A stretch of 64,000 nt of DNA from the NCBI GenBank assembly GCA_016707285.1, contig JADJIA010000011.1, forward strand, positions 8,102 to 72,101, given 5' to 3'. A model generated the notes under the pieces. That model made no database searches. It worked only from the letters and a program-made list of their open reading frames with translations, and was not told the origin of the DNA. This DNA is from Ignavibacteriales bacterium. GTDB taxonomy: Bacteria; Bacteroidota; Ignavibacteria; Ignavibacteriales; Ignavibacteriaceae. Below, piece after piece: positions 29,281 to 40,400 of this stretch; the first letter of the stretch is position 1, and each line of letters begins with the position of its first letter. The translations under genes were made by a program, and so were the position numbers.

Positions 29281-30276
29281 ATGATAAATATAAAACAAGA
29301 CAGATTAAACGAGTTAAAACAAGCCTTTAACGGGAAAAGAATTGCCATTGTTGGTGATATGATGCTCGATGGTTATATTATGGGCGGAGCAAAGCGTATT
29401 TCGCCTGAGGCACCAGTGCCGGTTGTGGATGTTGAAAATGAATTTTACCGTTTTGGTGGTGCAGCGAACTGCGCCAATAACATCCTGCATCTTAAAGCCG
29501 AGCCGTTCCCCTTGGGGATAATTGGCAATGACAGAGCCGGTGAGATATTTACTTCACTTCTCTCGGGATTAAATATCCATCCCGGTGGACTTGTAGTGGA
29601 TGGTTCAAGACCTACCACCCTTAAAACGAGAGTGATTGCCGGATCACAACATGTTGTCAGAATCGACAGTGAAAAAAAAGAGTATATCGGTAAAGACACC
29701 GAGGAAAATCTTTTTAAGATACTTGAGAGTGAAATCTCATCAATTGATGCTGTAATTCTTCAGGATTATAACAAAGGTGTATTAACCCCGACGCTAATTA
29801 CTGAAATTATCGGACTGTGTCGTAAAAATAAAAAGCTTGTTACTGTTGATCCAAAATTCAACAATTTTTTCTCTTATAAAGGTGTCACAGTTTTTAAGCC
29901 AAACAGAAAAGAAGCGAGTGATATTCTTGGATTCCGGATTAAAACAGTTGAAGATGTTATAAAAGCAGGCGAGATACTTCTTGATCGGTTGGAAGCAGAG
30001 AATATTTTATTAACACTTGGTGAAGACGGAATTGCCGTTTTTAACCGCGAAAATGAGCCAAAAATGATGCCTACCAAGGCAAGGAAAGTTGCTGATGTTT
30101 CGGGTGCGGGAGATACTGTAATCTCAACACTTACACTTGCTTTAAGCGCCGGTGCCAACATTTATGAAGCTTCTTATATAGCAAATTATGCTGCGGGCAT
30201 TGTGTGTGCCGAGGTTGGAATTGTACCTGTTGAAATTGAAAATCTGTTTGAAACAGTTCTTGGAGGTAATAAATGA
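29281..30276 (+). CDS. hldA: D-glycero-beta-D-manno-heptose-7-phosphate kinase
   Basis: A PfkB-family sugar kinase of 331 residues that phosphorylates heptose 7-phosphate at C1 for LPS core synthesis. Visible motifs: IVGDMMLDGYIMGGAKRISP, AEAPVPVV region with FGGAANCANNI, and the catalytic loop VSGAGDTVISTL. In many bacteria this kinase is fused to the adenylyltransferase (HldE); here the two are separate genes overlapping by ATGA. Confidence 0.93.
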   Translation: MINIKQDRLNELKQAFNGKRIAIVGDMMLDGYIMGGAKRISPEAPVPVVDVENEFYRFGGAANCANNILHLKAEPFPLGIIGNDRAGEIFTSLLSGLNIHPGGLVVDGSRPTTLKTRVIAGSQHVVRIDSEKKEYIGKDTEENLFKILESEISSIDAVILQDYNKGVLTPTLITEIIGLCRKNKKLVTVDPKFNNFFSYKGVTVFKPNRKEASDILGFRIKTVEDVIKAGEILLDRLEAENILLTLGEDGIAVFNRENEPKMMPTKARKVADVSGAGDTVISTLTLALSAGANIYEASYIANYAAGIVCAEVGIVPVEIENLFETVLGGNK

Positions 30277-30749
30277 AATATCTTTATGACTGGACAGGCC
30301 TGGCAGAAATTATTTCCCGACTAAAAAGTGAGGGAAAAAAAATCGTTTTCACCAACGGTTGTTTTGATTTAATTCATGCCGGACACATCGATTACCTGAC
30401 AAAAGCGAAAGCACTTGGTGATGTGTTGATAATCGGGATCAATTCTGACGAATCGATAAGAAGGTTGAAGGGGGATAAAAGACCTCTTTTGCCACATGAA
30501 GAGAGAGCATTTGCAATTTCCAGTCTTAAACCTGTGGATTATGTAACTATATTTACAGAGGACACCCCCTACGAATTGATAAAAATGATTGTGCCCGATG
30601 TTTTGGTAAAGGGTGGCGACTGGTCAATTGAAAACATTGTCGGAAGAGACATTGTTGAACAAAACGGTGGACTTACCACAAATATCCCGTTTGTTGTTTC
30701 ACGCTCCACTTCAAGCATAATTGAGTTAATCCTCGAAAAATACTGTTAA
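30273..30749 (+). CDS. hldC: D-glycero-beta-D-manno-heptose 1-phosphate adenylyltransferase
   Basis: A 158-residue cytidylyltransferase-fold enzyme that makes ADP-heptose. The nucleotide-binding motif is TNGCFDLIHAGHIDYL (HxGH) and the second motif lies in RRLKGDKRPLLPHEERAF; ISSLKPVDYV and STSSIIELIL complete the family pattern. It is separate from, but coupled to, the kinase gene. With hldA it shows that the organism makes a heptose-containing LPS core. Confidence 0.93.
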   Translation: MKYLYDWTGLAEIISRLKSEGKKIVFTNGCFDLIHAGHIDYLTKAKALGDVLIIGINSDESIRRLKGDKRPLLPHEERAFAISSLKPVDYVTIFTEDTPYELIKMIVPDVLVKGGDWSIENIVGRDIVEQNGGLTTNIPFVVSRSTSSIIELILEKYC

Positions 30750-30753
30750 TAAC

Positions 30754-33700
30754 ATGATGAAAAAGATACCGGCGAAGGTACTTAAATATTTTAGAGGTTT
30801 TCTCTACTTCCTCTTGATATTTGTAGTTGGCGTGCTGGTATTCTCGCAGACCTCCCTTTTTCGCTCCATTTTAAAAGATCAACTCACTTCGATTCTTAAT
30901 GAATCTTTGCAGGGCAGAGTTGAAATTGGTGGAATAGAGGGGACACTTGTCACATCACTGATGGTAAACGACATTAGGGTTTCCGACACACTTCATAATG
31001 AAATTGCTTTTATTAAAAGGTTGGAGGTTTATCCAAGATTGTTAGAAATTCTCAGCGGAAGAATCCATGTCCATAAGATAAGAGTTGAGGGATTATGGGC
31101 TGATCTTGTTGTGGATTCTGCGGGGGTCCTAAATGTAATGAAGATTCTTCCCAAGAGCAAGGAAGAGGTTAAAGATACTGTATCAAAACCATTCCCCTAT
31201 GTGTTAATGGCGGAAACCATTGAAATTGTAAACAGCAGTGTTTATTACCGAAAATGGGATAAAATTTATTCAAAAGAGGCATTTGTCTCCATGAATATGG
31301 ATGATCTCAGGATTCCAAAATTGGACATCAAATTAAATGATATAAAGGTTGATTTGGCGAAGGGATATTATGCGGTTGATATCGAACAGTTTATGATTGA
31401 GCCAAATTTCAAGAATACACCAAAATTATCGATTACCGGAGAACTGAAACTTGATGGAAGGATAATTGATGTAAATGATTTAAGTATCGTAACAAATAAA
31501 AGTGATATCTCTCTTGATTATTTTACGGATGAGTTAAATCCTTTCAACAATTTCACAACGGATTCTCTAAAAGCAGCAAAGTTTGCATTAACTATCGAGT
31601 GTAAACCGTTCCACTTTGATGATCTTACAACAGTTTTAAATGGGTTTGATTTGATTAAGGGACCTATGCAACTTGGACTTCAAGCTTCCGGTGATTTGAA
31701 AAACACAAAGATAACAAGTCTGTCACTTGAGGCACTAACCACGAAGCTTTATTTAACCGGTAGCATTCTTAATTTGCTCGAATTCGACAAAATGAAAATT
31801 CTGGCAGATATTAAAAAATCTGTTTTGAATCCGCAGGATATTCACACCATCATGCCCGGTCTGAATCTCTCAAAATTTCTCGATTTTCCTACAGTTACTA
31901 TCGACAGTCTCGGATTTTATGGCGCACCACTTACCTTTAAGGGGGGGGTGGGTCTCCGGTCGGACAATGGAAATATTAGCGGGAACTATTCGTTCGATTT
32001 CTCAAAGCCTCAATCTCTTTATGAAATAGACCTTAACACCGAAAATCTCAATATCAGCAAATATATCAATTTCCCGGTGAACCTGACATCAAAAATCAGG
32101 GCTAAAGGTTCAGGTTTTAATCCTGAAAACGCAGTTTTTGAATTGGATTTTGACGGTACAAAGTCACTCGCCGGGAAGTATCTTTTCGACAAACTTTCTC
32201 TAAAAACCAAAGGGTCTTCGGGGAAGATTGGACTTGAACTTAAGACCGTGCTTGGAGTTCAAAACGGCGAATTAAGCGGTGAGATAGATTTTTCAAATAT
32301 GAAGCGACCTCTTTATTCCATTACATCGGCATTTAACAATGTTGATCTTGAATATTTTATTGGTGATTCTTCCCTTTCATCAGCCCTCAACTTTACTTTT
32401 GATGCGGAAGGAGAGGGATTTGAACCCAACGATATGATTCTATCGGCAAATCTGAACCTTCTCGATACACGAATAAAAGGTGACTCACTCGGAGAAATTG
32501 ATGCGTCAATAAAACTTTTTGCCACACCTGATATGCAAAAAGATATATTTATTACTTCGAACCTGTTTACCATCTCTGCTGCAGGAACTTTTGATTATGG
32601 TACTCTGGGTAACAGTCTTTCACGAGAGTCCAACAAACTTGTAGCAGATGTAACTCAAATATTGCTGAATTATTATCCCGATTTTTTTGAGGACAGTAAT
32701 GCAACCGTTGCTGCTAAATCGGTTGTTGATTCTCTCTCAAGTTTCAGTATTACAACAAATGACTCGCTGGCATATTCATTTCAAGTAAAAGATCTTGGTC
32801 CTTTACGGAATTTTCTCAAATTAAAAACCTTTGATATCGAAGGTTCTGTTTCCGGGCATATAGTGCTTGATACTCAACGGGTTTCTTATTACCTGAAAAA
32901 TGATTTGGACAGGTTCAGGTTCAGAGCTTCAGACACTTCCAGCATATTTATTTTATGGGGGTCGCAGTCGGAGATAAAACTTGAACATCCATCTGACAAC
33001 ATCAGTATCGGCAGTTTAAAAGGTTCTGTAAAAAGTTTGACAAAAAAAATATTTTTGCTCAATAATGGCAAAACGGACACTCTAACAAACACTGAACTGG
33101 TTATGTCGCTCGAAAAGGCAATGCTCGATCTCGAGAGGGTGGATATCAACTACAACGACATGTTAAAAGCGAGAGTGGCGTTGGTGGTTGATTTTATGAG
33201 AGACTCTCTTGAACTCGACATGTATGAAACGAGGATCAATTACAAAGGATATGAAGTCGAAAATATCGAAAATACGGTTTTAGCTTTTAGTAACGATGCA
33301 TTTTTTGTGAAGAATTTTTCTTTGGGGCAAGGGGATGAAAAAATGTTCACTTTGGACGCAAGAATAACCGGCACGACCCTCGACACAAAAATGAGATTAG
33401 AAAATCTTACACTTCAGGAATTGATGAGAGATGTGTTGCAGCAGCAATTTAACCAGCCAGTAGATGCAAATTTGAATTTTGAGGTGGTTGCTTCAGGTAC
33501 CTATAATGATCCATATATCACCACCAATTTTACGGTAAATGATTTTAAATATAAAAATGAACAATTGGGTAAACTTATTCTCACAGCCGTTTATGAAGAT
33601 GAAGTTATCACTCCGGTAGGTAAGTTTTACAGCGGAGCCACTACAGGAAACGATTCACTTCTATCCCTGACGGGAGTGATACCTTATAAGATTTCCTTTT

Positions 33701-35280
33701 CGGAAGGAGTATTTGACTTTATAAAGGATAAAGAGACCGACATCAAACTATCATCTGATAATTTTTCACTCTCCGCATTAAACGGATTTGTTCCCAATGT
33801 TGAAGGTTTGCAGGGTATTCTTCAGGCACAAATTGAGATGAAAGGATTTTATCCCAATCTTGTAAGAAATGGCAGTGCTGAAATTAAAAACGGATTGTTT
33901 AAAGTCTCGATGACAAAACTTTATTACGGGTTGCAAATGGGGGTAACACTCTCGGATTCAACCGTATCGTTGACCCGGTTTCTTCTGACAAATGAAGGAG
34001 AAGTTGGCATTTACGGAAAGTTGACAGGTTCAGGAGATCTCCGGCTCCGTGGGTATGAAGTTGTTTCCGGTGATCTTAAGTTTGGTGGGCAACTGACCGT
34101 TCTGGAAAGTTTGCAACGCTCAAAAGAGATGCCTGTGTTTGGGAAAGTGGTAATTTCAACAAATCAGGACATTCTGGTGAAGTTAAGTCCTAACAACCTT
34201 TATGTTAATGCTTCAATAAATATTGACAAAATGGATGTGACAATGCCCCCGACTCAGAGTGGAGTTGCAAATGCAGGGGATAACTACATCTATAGATATA
34301 AGCGTTATGATCTACCCGGGTTACAAGGTGATTCGGCTATTATCGCTCTATTTGATGATGTGGAAGTGGATAATGATACAGTTGTTGTTGCAAAAAAGGG
34401 TCTCCCTTTTAATCTGGATTATCAGCTTAAAATAACGATGTCAAAAGATTCAAAAATGACGATGATTTTGTCACAGGAAGCAAACCAGAAACTGACAACA
34501 TTGCTTGAAGGAGAACTTGTTTACGAAAAAATGAGGGGATTTGAGAATGTTCAGGGTGAACTGACTGTATCTGATGAATCGCGGCTTGAATTTCTTAATC
34601 TAAAAACCTTTGTTGCATCGGGTAAATTAAGATTTGAGAAGGAAATATTTAATCCGTATCTGGATATTGTGGCAAATTACAACTCCTATTATGTTTTTTC
34701 GTCGAAAGGGGCGAGTAATGAACAGCCTGTTCAGGTTAAGCTCAAACTTAAAGGGAGCATGGACGAACTCTCAACAACATTCGCAAAAGAGAGTGATAAT
34801 ATAGCCGTTTATGTTGGTGAAGATAATATAAGAAATGAAGTTCCTTCTCCACAATATGACAAAGCGGATGCAGTGTGGTTTATCCTCACCGGAAAATTTA
34901 AATCTGATTTAACAGAGGCTGACAAAAACTCAGCCGAGGGACAAATCAGCTCCATCCAGGGAACTGCAACCTCTCTTGCGGGCTCATTGCTTGGAGGTCT
35001 GCTTTCAAGCTATCTTGGTGATTATGTAAAATCACTCGATGTAAGAGCGGCAGGAGGAGAAACAAAGTTTAACCTTTCCGGGCAAATATCCAACATCAAA
35101 TATTCATTTGGTGGTACAACTAATGTTTTTCAGGACCTTTCATCAGCCACTTTTAAGTTTGAGATCCCTGTCATTAAAAATTTTCTTTTAAGAATCGAAC
35201 GGAGAGAATCAATAAATGAAGGATCATCAAGCAGCACGATGATAAATGAAATGGGTCTTAAATATAAAATTGAGTTTTAA
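30754..35280 (+). CDS. tamB: TamB-like translocation/assembly module, inner-membrane anchored
   Basis: The product is 1508 residues. A single N-terminal anchor (about 13-35, FRGFLYFLLIFVVGVLVFSQ) is followed by IEGTLVTSLMVNDIRVSD, typical of AsmA/TamB-like proteins, then a very long repeated beta region expected to form a hydrophobic groove across the periplasm. The C-terminal DUF490/TamB domain covers about 1150-1508 (LLEGELVYEKMRGFENVQGE, then LSGQISNIKYSFGGTTN). Such proteins move phospholipids to, or assist assembly of proteins in, the outer membrane. The stop shares a base with the rnr start (TAATG). Usually TamB works with an Omp85-family barrel, and one is encoded two genes downstream. 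Confidence 0.9.
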   Translation: MMKKIPAKVLKYFRGFLYFLLIFVVGVLVFSQTSLFRSILKDQLTSILNESLQGRVEIGGIEGTLVTSLMVNDIRVSDTLHNEIAFIKRLEVYPRLLEILSGRIHVHKIRVEGLWADLVVDSAGVLNVMKILPKSKEEVKDTVSKPFPYVLMAETIEIVNSSVYYRKWDKIYSKEAFVSMNMDDLRIPKLDIKLNDIKVDLAKGYYAVDIEQFMIEPNFKNTPKLSITGELKLDGRIIDVNDLSIVTNKSDISLDYFTDELNPFNNFTTDSLKAAKFALTIECKPFHFDDLTTVLNGFDLIKGPMQLGLQASGDLKNTKITSLSLEALTTKLYLTGSILNLLEFDKMKILADIKKSVLNPQDIHTIMPGLNLSKFLDFPTVTIDSLGFYGAPLTFKGGVGLRSDNGNISGNYSFDFSKPQSLYEIDLNTENLNISKYINFPVNLTSKIRAKGSGFNPENAVFELDFDGTKSLAGKYLFDKLSLKTKGSSGKIGLELKTVLGVQNGELSGEIDFSNMKRPLYSITSAFNNVDLEYFIGDSSLSSALNFTFDAEGEGFEPNDMILSANLNLLDTRIKGDSLGEIDASIKLFATPDMQKDIFITSNLFTISAAGTFDYGTLGNSLSRESNKLVADVTQILLNYYPDFFEDSNATVAAKSVVDSLSSFSITTNDSLAYSFQVKDLGPLRNFLKLKTFDIEGSVSGHIVLDTQRVSYYLKNDLDRFRFRASDTSSIFILWGSQSEIKLEHPSDNISIGSLKGSVKSLTKKIFLLNNGKTDTLTNTELVMSLEKAMLDLERVDINYNDMLKARVALVVDFMRDSLELDMYETRINYKGYEVENIENTVLAFSNDAFFVKNFSLGQGDEKMFTLDARITGTTLDTKMRLENLTLQELMRDVLQQQFNQPVDANLNFEVVASGTYNDPYITTNFTVNDFKYKNEQLGKLILTAVYEDEVITPVGKFYSGATTGNDSLLSLTGVIPYKISFSEGVFDFIKDKETDIKLSSDNFSLSALNGFVPNVEGLQGILQAQIEMKGFYPNLVRNGSAEIKNGLFKVSMTKLYYGLQMGVTLSDSTVSLTRFLLTNEGEVGIYGKLTGSGDLRLRGYEVVSGDLKFGGQLTVLESLQRSKEMPVFGKVVISTNQDILVKLSPNNLYVNASINIDKMDVTMPPTQSGVANAGDNYIYRYKRYDLPGLQGDSAIIALFDDVEVDNDTVVVAKKGLPFNLDYQLKITMSKDSKMTMILSQEANQKLTTLLEGELVYEKMRGFENVQGELTVSDESRLEFLNLKTFVASGKLRFEKEIFNPYLDIVANYNSYYVFSSKGASNEQPVQVKLKLKGSMDELSTTFAKESDNIAVYVGEDNIRNEVPSPQYDKADAVWFILTGKFKSDLTEADKNSAEGQISSIQGTATSLAGSLLGGLLSSYLGDYVKSLDVRAAGGETKFNLSGQISNIKYSFGGTTNVFQDLSSATFKFEIPVIKNFLLRIERRESINEGSSSSTMINEMGLKYKIEF

Positions 35281-37388
35281 TGAAAAATAAGATAAAAGCA
35301 TACTTTCAAAGAAATGCAAACTTCTCCGTAAAGGCGAAGCAATTAGCAAAACATCTCGATATTTTTACCGAGCAGGATTATGAGGCGATGAAAGCCTTTC
35401 TTCATCAGCTTGCTGAAGAGGGATTTTTGGCGCAGGATGGTAAGAGATTTAAATATATCCCCCGAACTGTTGACAAAACGGTAAAAGGTGAGTTCAATAT
35501 TCAGCAGGATGGTTCCGGATTTGTATTCAAGGATAAGGTTCCGGGTGGTGGGTATTATATTTCTTCCCGCTATTTTAACACCGCATTTCACGGTGATACC
35601 GTGGAATTATCTGTGGCAGCCAAAGAATTAAGAGGCGGCAACAGAGTTTTGATGACAGGTCAAATCATCTCTGTAATTGAAAGAAAATGGCATGAAATTT
35701 CGGGAAAACTGAGCAAAGAAGGCTCTTTCTACATCGTAAAGCCGGATATCCCGGAGATTCACAGAAACATTTATGTCCCTGAAAGTGGGTTAAATGGTGC
35801 AACCCCCGGCGACAGGGTTTTTGTTGGAGAGATCGAATGGTCAAATCCAAAAATCAATCCCGAAGGAAAAGTAATTGAGGTAGTCGGAAAAGATGAGGGC
35901 GTTGATATTGATGTAATCACCATCGCTCGTGAATACAATCTACCGATGAAATTCTCCAAAAAAACCATGGAGGAAGCTAAATCGATTTTGGATGAAATTC
36001 CGGAAGAAGAGATAGCAAAAAGGGAAGATTTTAGATCAAAAAATGTTTTTACCATTGATCCCGACGATGCCAAAGATTTTGATGATGCCCTTTCCATCGA
36101 AAAATTTGAGAATGGAAATTATGAAATTGGCATTCATATTGCCGATGTAAGCCACTATGTAAAGCAGGATTCATCTCTCGATAAAGAGGCGTTGGAAAGA
36201 GGAAACTCCGTTTATCTGGTGGGTGGTGTTATCCCGATGCTTCCTGAGGAACTTTCAAACGGCATTTGTTCGTTGGTACCTTATAAAGACAGATTAACCT
36301 ACTCGGTTGTGGTTGAGATGAGTCCCAGAGGGAAAGTATTAAACTACAGAATCGTAAAAACTGTCATAAACAGTAAAAGACGGTTTACTTACGATGATGC
36401 CCAAAAGGTGATTGAGACAGGGGCTGGTGATCTGGCAGCTGAGATCACAACACTCAATAAGATTGCAGTAACTCTCAGGGCGAAAAGAATGAAGTCGGGG
36501 AGTATCGAGTTTGGATCTGATGAAGTTAAATTTGTTGTTGGCAGCGGCGGCGAAATTCTGGGAGTTCAGAGGAAAGAACTGAAGGAAAGCAACAAACTTG
36601 TTGAAGAATTTATGCTTCTTGCCAACAGAATTGTAGCTGAACATGTGAACAAAAAGAAACGCGAAACTGAGATTATACCTTATGTTTACAGAATTCATGA
36701 CAAACCCGACAAAGAGAAGATCAGAGAATTTGGAAGATTTGTAAAATCCCTTGGGTTCATCGTTAATTTCTCCGATTCACCAACACCACAGCAAATAAAT
36801 GCGTTGATGGAAGCTGTGAAACAAAAAGAAGAGGAAGTGTTGATTAGTGAACTTGCCATTAGATCGATGGCCAAGGCAATCTATTCAACCGAGAATATTG
36901 GACACTTTGGATTGGGATTTGTTTTTTACACCCATTTCACTTCACCAATTAGACGATATGCCGATTTGTTGATTCACAGAGTTTTACACTACTACGCTGA
37001 AACCAAAGGCAAATCGCTTTATCTTGAGGTTGCACTACGAGGGATGTGTTCACACATCTCACTTACTGAAAGAACGGCTGTCGAGGCTGAACGACTTTCA
37101 GTGAAGAAAAAGTATTTTGAATATCTGAAACCGCTTGTGGGAGAAGAATTTGACGGAATTATTTCCGGTGTAACAAGTTTCGGATTTTTTGTTAAACTTG
37201 CAGAGTCCCTGGCAGAAGGTTTGGTTCATGTGAGAGATATCGATGGTGATTATTTTACATATGAAGAGAAAAACTATCGTTTGCGAGGAGAGCGGAGCGG
37301 AAAAGTTTATCGCCTTGGCGACAAGGTTCGGGTAAAACTTATCCGTGTTAATCCTGAAAAATCAAATGTTGATTTTACTATTGCTTAA
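35280..37388 (+). CDS. rnr: Ribonuclease R
   Basis: RNase R is a processive 3'-5' exoribonuclease that degrades structured RNA. The 702-residue product has N-terminal winged-helix/cold-shock regions, the RNB catalytic motif TIDPDDAKDFDDALS (about 257-271) with its metal-binding aspartates, GIHIADVSHYV, and HFTSPIRRYADLLIHR. A C-terminal S1 domain (about 615-700) includes GIISGVTSFGFFVKL. It overlaps tamB by one base and is 29 bases from the next gene; its place in an envelope operon is probably transcriptional convenience. Confidence 0.95.
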   Translation: MKNKIKAYFQRNANFSVKAKQLAKHLDIFTEQDYEAMKAFLHQLAEEGFLAQDGKRFKYIPRTVDKTVKGEFNIQQDGSGFVFKDKVPGGGYYISSRYFNTAFHGDTVELSVAAKELRGGNRVLMTGQIISVIERKWHEISGKLSKEGSFYIVKPDIPEIHRNIYVPESGLNGATPGDRVFVGEIEWSNPKINPEGKVIEVVGKDEGVDIDVITIAREYNLPMKFSKKTMEEAKSILDEIPEEEIAKREDFRSKNVFTIDPDDAKDFDDALSIEKFENGNYEIGIHIADVSHYVKQDSSLDKEALERGNSVYLVGGVIPMLPEELSNGICSLVPYKDRLTYSVVVEMSPRGKVLNYRIVKTVINSKRRFTYDDAQKVIETGAGDLAAEITTLNKIAVTLRAKRMKSGSIEFGSDEVKFVVGSGGEILGVQRKELKESNKLVEEFMLLANRIVAEHVNKKKRETEIIPYVYRIHDKPDKEKIREFGRFVKSLGFIVNFSDSPTPQQINALMEAVKQKEEEVLISELAIRSMAKAIYSTENIGHFGLGFVFYTHFTSPIRRYADLLIHRVLHYYAETKGKSLYLEVALRGMCSHISLTERTAVEAERLSVKKKYFEYLKPLVGEEFDGIISGVTSFGFFVKLAESLAEGLVHVRDIDGDYFTYEEKNYRLRGERSGKVYRLGDKVRVKLIRVNPEKSNVDFTIA

Positions 37389-37417
37389 TAAAGTTCTATT
37401 CAGTTGAGGCAGAGACG

Positions 37418-40400
37418 ATGAAAAAAACTGCAATTTTATTTGCTTTCATTCTCATTTTGGCATCCCAGTCATTTGGTCAGTTTGGACGAAACAAAGTCCA
37501 ATATAAAGACTATGACTGGTATTACATACAAACCAAACACTTCGATATCTATTTCACGATAGAAGGGCAGAATATTGCCGAGTTTGCCGCAACTGCAATT
37601 GAAGATGCTCTGGCTCAGATCCAATCTTCCATTAATTACAAGATTCAAAAAAGAATCAGCGTGGTTCTCTACGATTCACAAAATGAATTCCAGGAGACCA
37701 ATGTAATTGATGCCTATCTTGGAGAGGGGACCGGTGGTTTCACCGAATTATTTAAAAACAGAATAGTTCTGCCCTTTTCAGGCAACTACAAAATGTTCCG
37801 TCATGTAATCCACCATGAGCTCGTTCATGGTGTTATGAACGATCTGTTTTATGGCGGAGCTCTGCAAAACATTATCTCCAATTCATCTGCTGTTAATCTG
37901 CCCCTCTGGTTCTCAGAGGGTCTGGCTGAATATCTCGCCCTTGGGTGGGATACAAATACCGACCAGTTCATCCGGGACGCCGCAATTAATGAGTATCTCC
38001 CCGATATTAAATATCTTGATGGATATTTTGCATATAGAGGCGGTCAGGCTGTTTTCTACTATATAGCAAAAAAATATGGCAGAGAAAAAGTGGCAGAAAT
38101 TGTGATGAATGTAAAAGGGAAGGGGGGTGTTGATCAGGGACTAAAAGCTTCGATCGGGCTGACGGTTGATGAACTTAGTGAGAGATGGAAAAAGGATATA
38201 AAACGGGTGTTCTGGCCCGACATAACCGAAAGAAAAGACCCCGATGAGTTTGCAAAAAGGATGACCGATCCCAAAAAGGATAACTCATCCTACAATATCT
38301 CTCCTGCAATTTCACCTCAGGGAGACAAAATCGTTTACATCTCCAACAAAGATTACTTTTTTGATGTCTATTTGATGGATGCCAACACGGGAAAGGAAAT
38401 TTCGAGACTCGTAAAAGGAAACAGAACTGTTGACTTTGAGGAACTGAACATTTTAACTCCGGGTGTTTCATGGTCGCCGGATGGTAAAAAGATTGCCATT
38501 GCTGCAAAAAGTGGACTCGATGATGCAATATTTATTGTTGATGCCGAGAGTGGCTCTGCGGATGATGTTCCCGTTAGATTTCCCGGTGTTGAGACCGTTG
38601 ACTGGTCGAAAGATGGAACAAAACTTGTTTTTGCTGCCCAAAATTACGACGCATCCAATATTTATACCTATGAATTTGCGACAGGTAAAATTGAAAAACT
38701 GACCGATGACCTTTTTTCCGATTCTGATCCAAGGTGGTCTTATGATGGTAAAAAAGTCTATTTTTCGTCTGACCGTGACACTATAACCGTTAGAATCAAT
38801 GATTATGAAGGTTATGAAATGTATCGTCACGATTACAGTCAGATGGATCTGTTTGAATATGACATTGAAACAAAACAGGTGAGACGACTTACCGATTATC
38901 CTTTTAGTGATGAAAAATATGCACTGCCCTCACAATCGGGTGACGAGTTATTGTTTGTTTCAGATTATAATGGTATCAATAACATCTACAAAATTAAACC
39001 TGATGTTAACTGGAATCCAACAAATGCTCCAACTCCTGTAACCAATTCGCTTAATGGACTGGATCAGATCAGCACTTCGTATGACGGTAAAAAGCTTGCT
39101 TTAACGGCGATGTATAAATCTTCATACAATATTTTTACTCTGAACAACCCGTTTGGAATGACTTTAGAAACCGACTCTATTCCATTCACAGAGTATATGA
39201 AAGAAGTGGTGAATGGCGGGACAAAATTTAGAGGCGGTAACCGAAAAGATCCATTTGACACCACTTATGTTGTTATGAAAGTGGACACTGACATTTCAGA
39301 CTCACTCAAAACAGATTCCACTGAAACAAAAGTTGAAGTGTTTACCGGTGTTTACAGCGATACTGTAAAAAGTTATGGTGACTCTGTAATGATCGATTAT
39401 TCCACATTGGTTTTTGGTGAGGATGCTCCAAAACCAAAGGATACAACAAAAATACCAAATCTTGAGTTTCTTCTGACCGACAGACTTGAGGACGACGGTG
39501 ATTTTAAGATCAGGAAATATAAAATCAATTTTTCACCCGATCTCGTTTATGCCAATGCCGGTTACAGCACCTATTATGGATTACTCGGAACCACAGTGTT
39601 ATCTTTCAGTGATGTTCTTGGAGATCACAGATTGATTGGTTTCACTTCACTTCAGATCGATCTAAAAAACAGTGACTACGGGCTTGCTTATTATTACCTG
39701 AAGGGAAGGTGGGATATTGGAGTTTCTGCGTTCCACACCGCACGGTTTGTTTATTTGCAAAGAGGACAATTCCTTAATTTCTTCCGATTTAGAAATTTTG
39801 GTTTGGTTGTAAATGCCAGTTATCCGTTAAACAGATTTTACAGGTTCGATTTTAACCTTGGGTTAACAAATGCCACTCAGTCGAATCTCGACAATACCAT
39901 GGAAGCGCAGAGGGAAAATACATTCCTTGTGCCTTCAGTTGCATTTGTTCACGACAATACAATCTTTGGTTACACTGCCCCGATTGATGGTACCCGTTAT
40001 CGTCTTGAAGTTATGGCAAATCCAATAATTCAAGCAGATAAATACGGGTTTTATTCAGTTCTCGGAGATTACAGAAGATATCTTCGGTTCTGGGGTGACT
40101 ATTCACTCGCTTTAAGAGGTTCTTTTGGTTATTCCTTTGGTAACAATCCACAACGATTTTTTATCGGTGGAACAGAAAACTGGATTAACAGAGACTGGTC
40201 AACGGGAAGGCTTCCACTCGATTCACCGAGCGATTTTGTGTTCCTTTCCACTGCACTGCCAATGCGTGGTTACAATTACGCCGAAGTTGTTGGTACCAAA
40301 TATGGTCTCGTGAATGTGGAACTTCGTTTTCCATTTATTCGATATCTGGTAACCGGTGGTCTTCCATTGTTTTTCAGCAATATTATGGGTACCATATTCT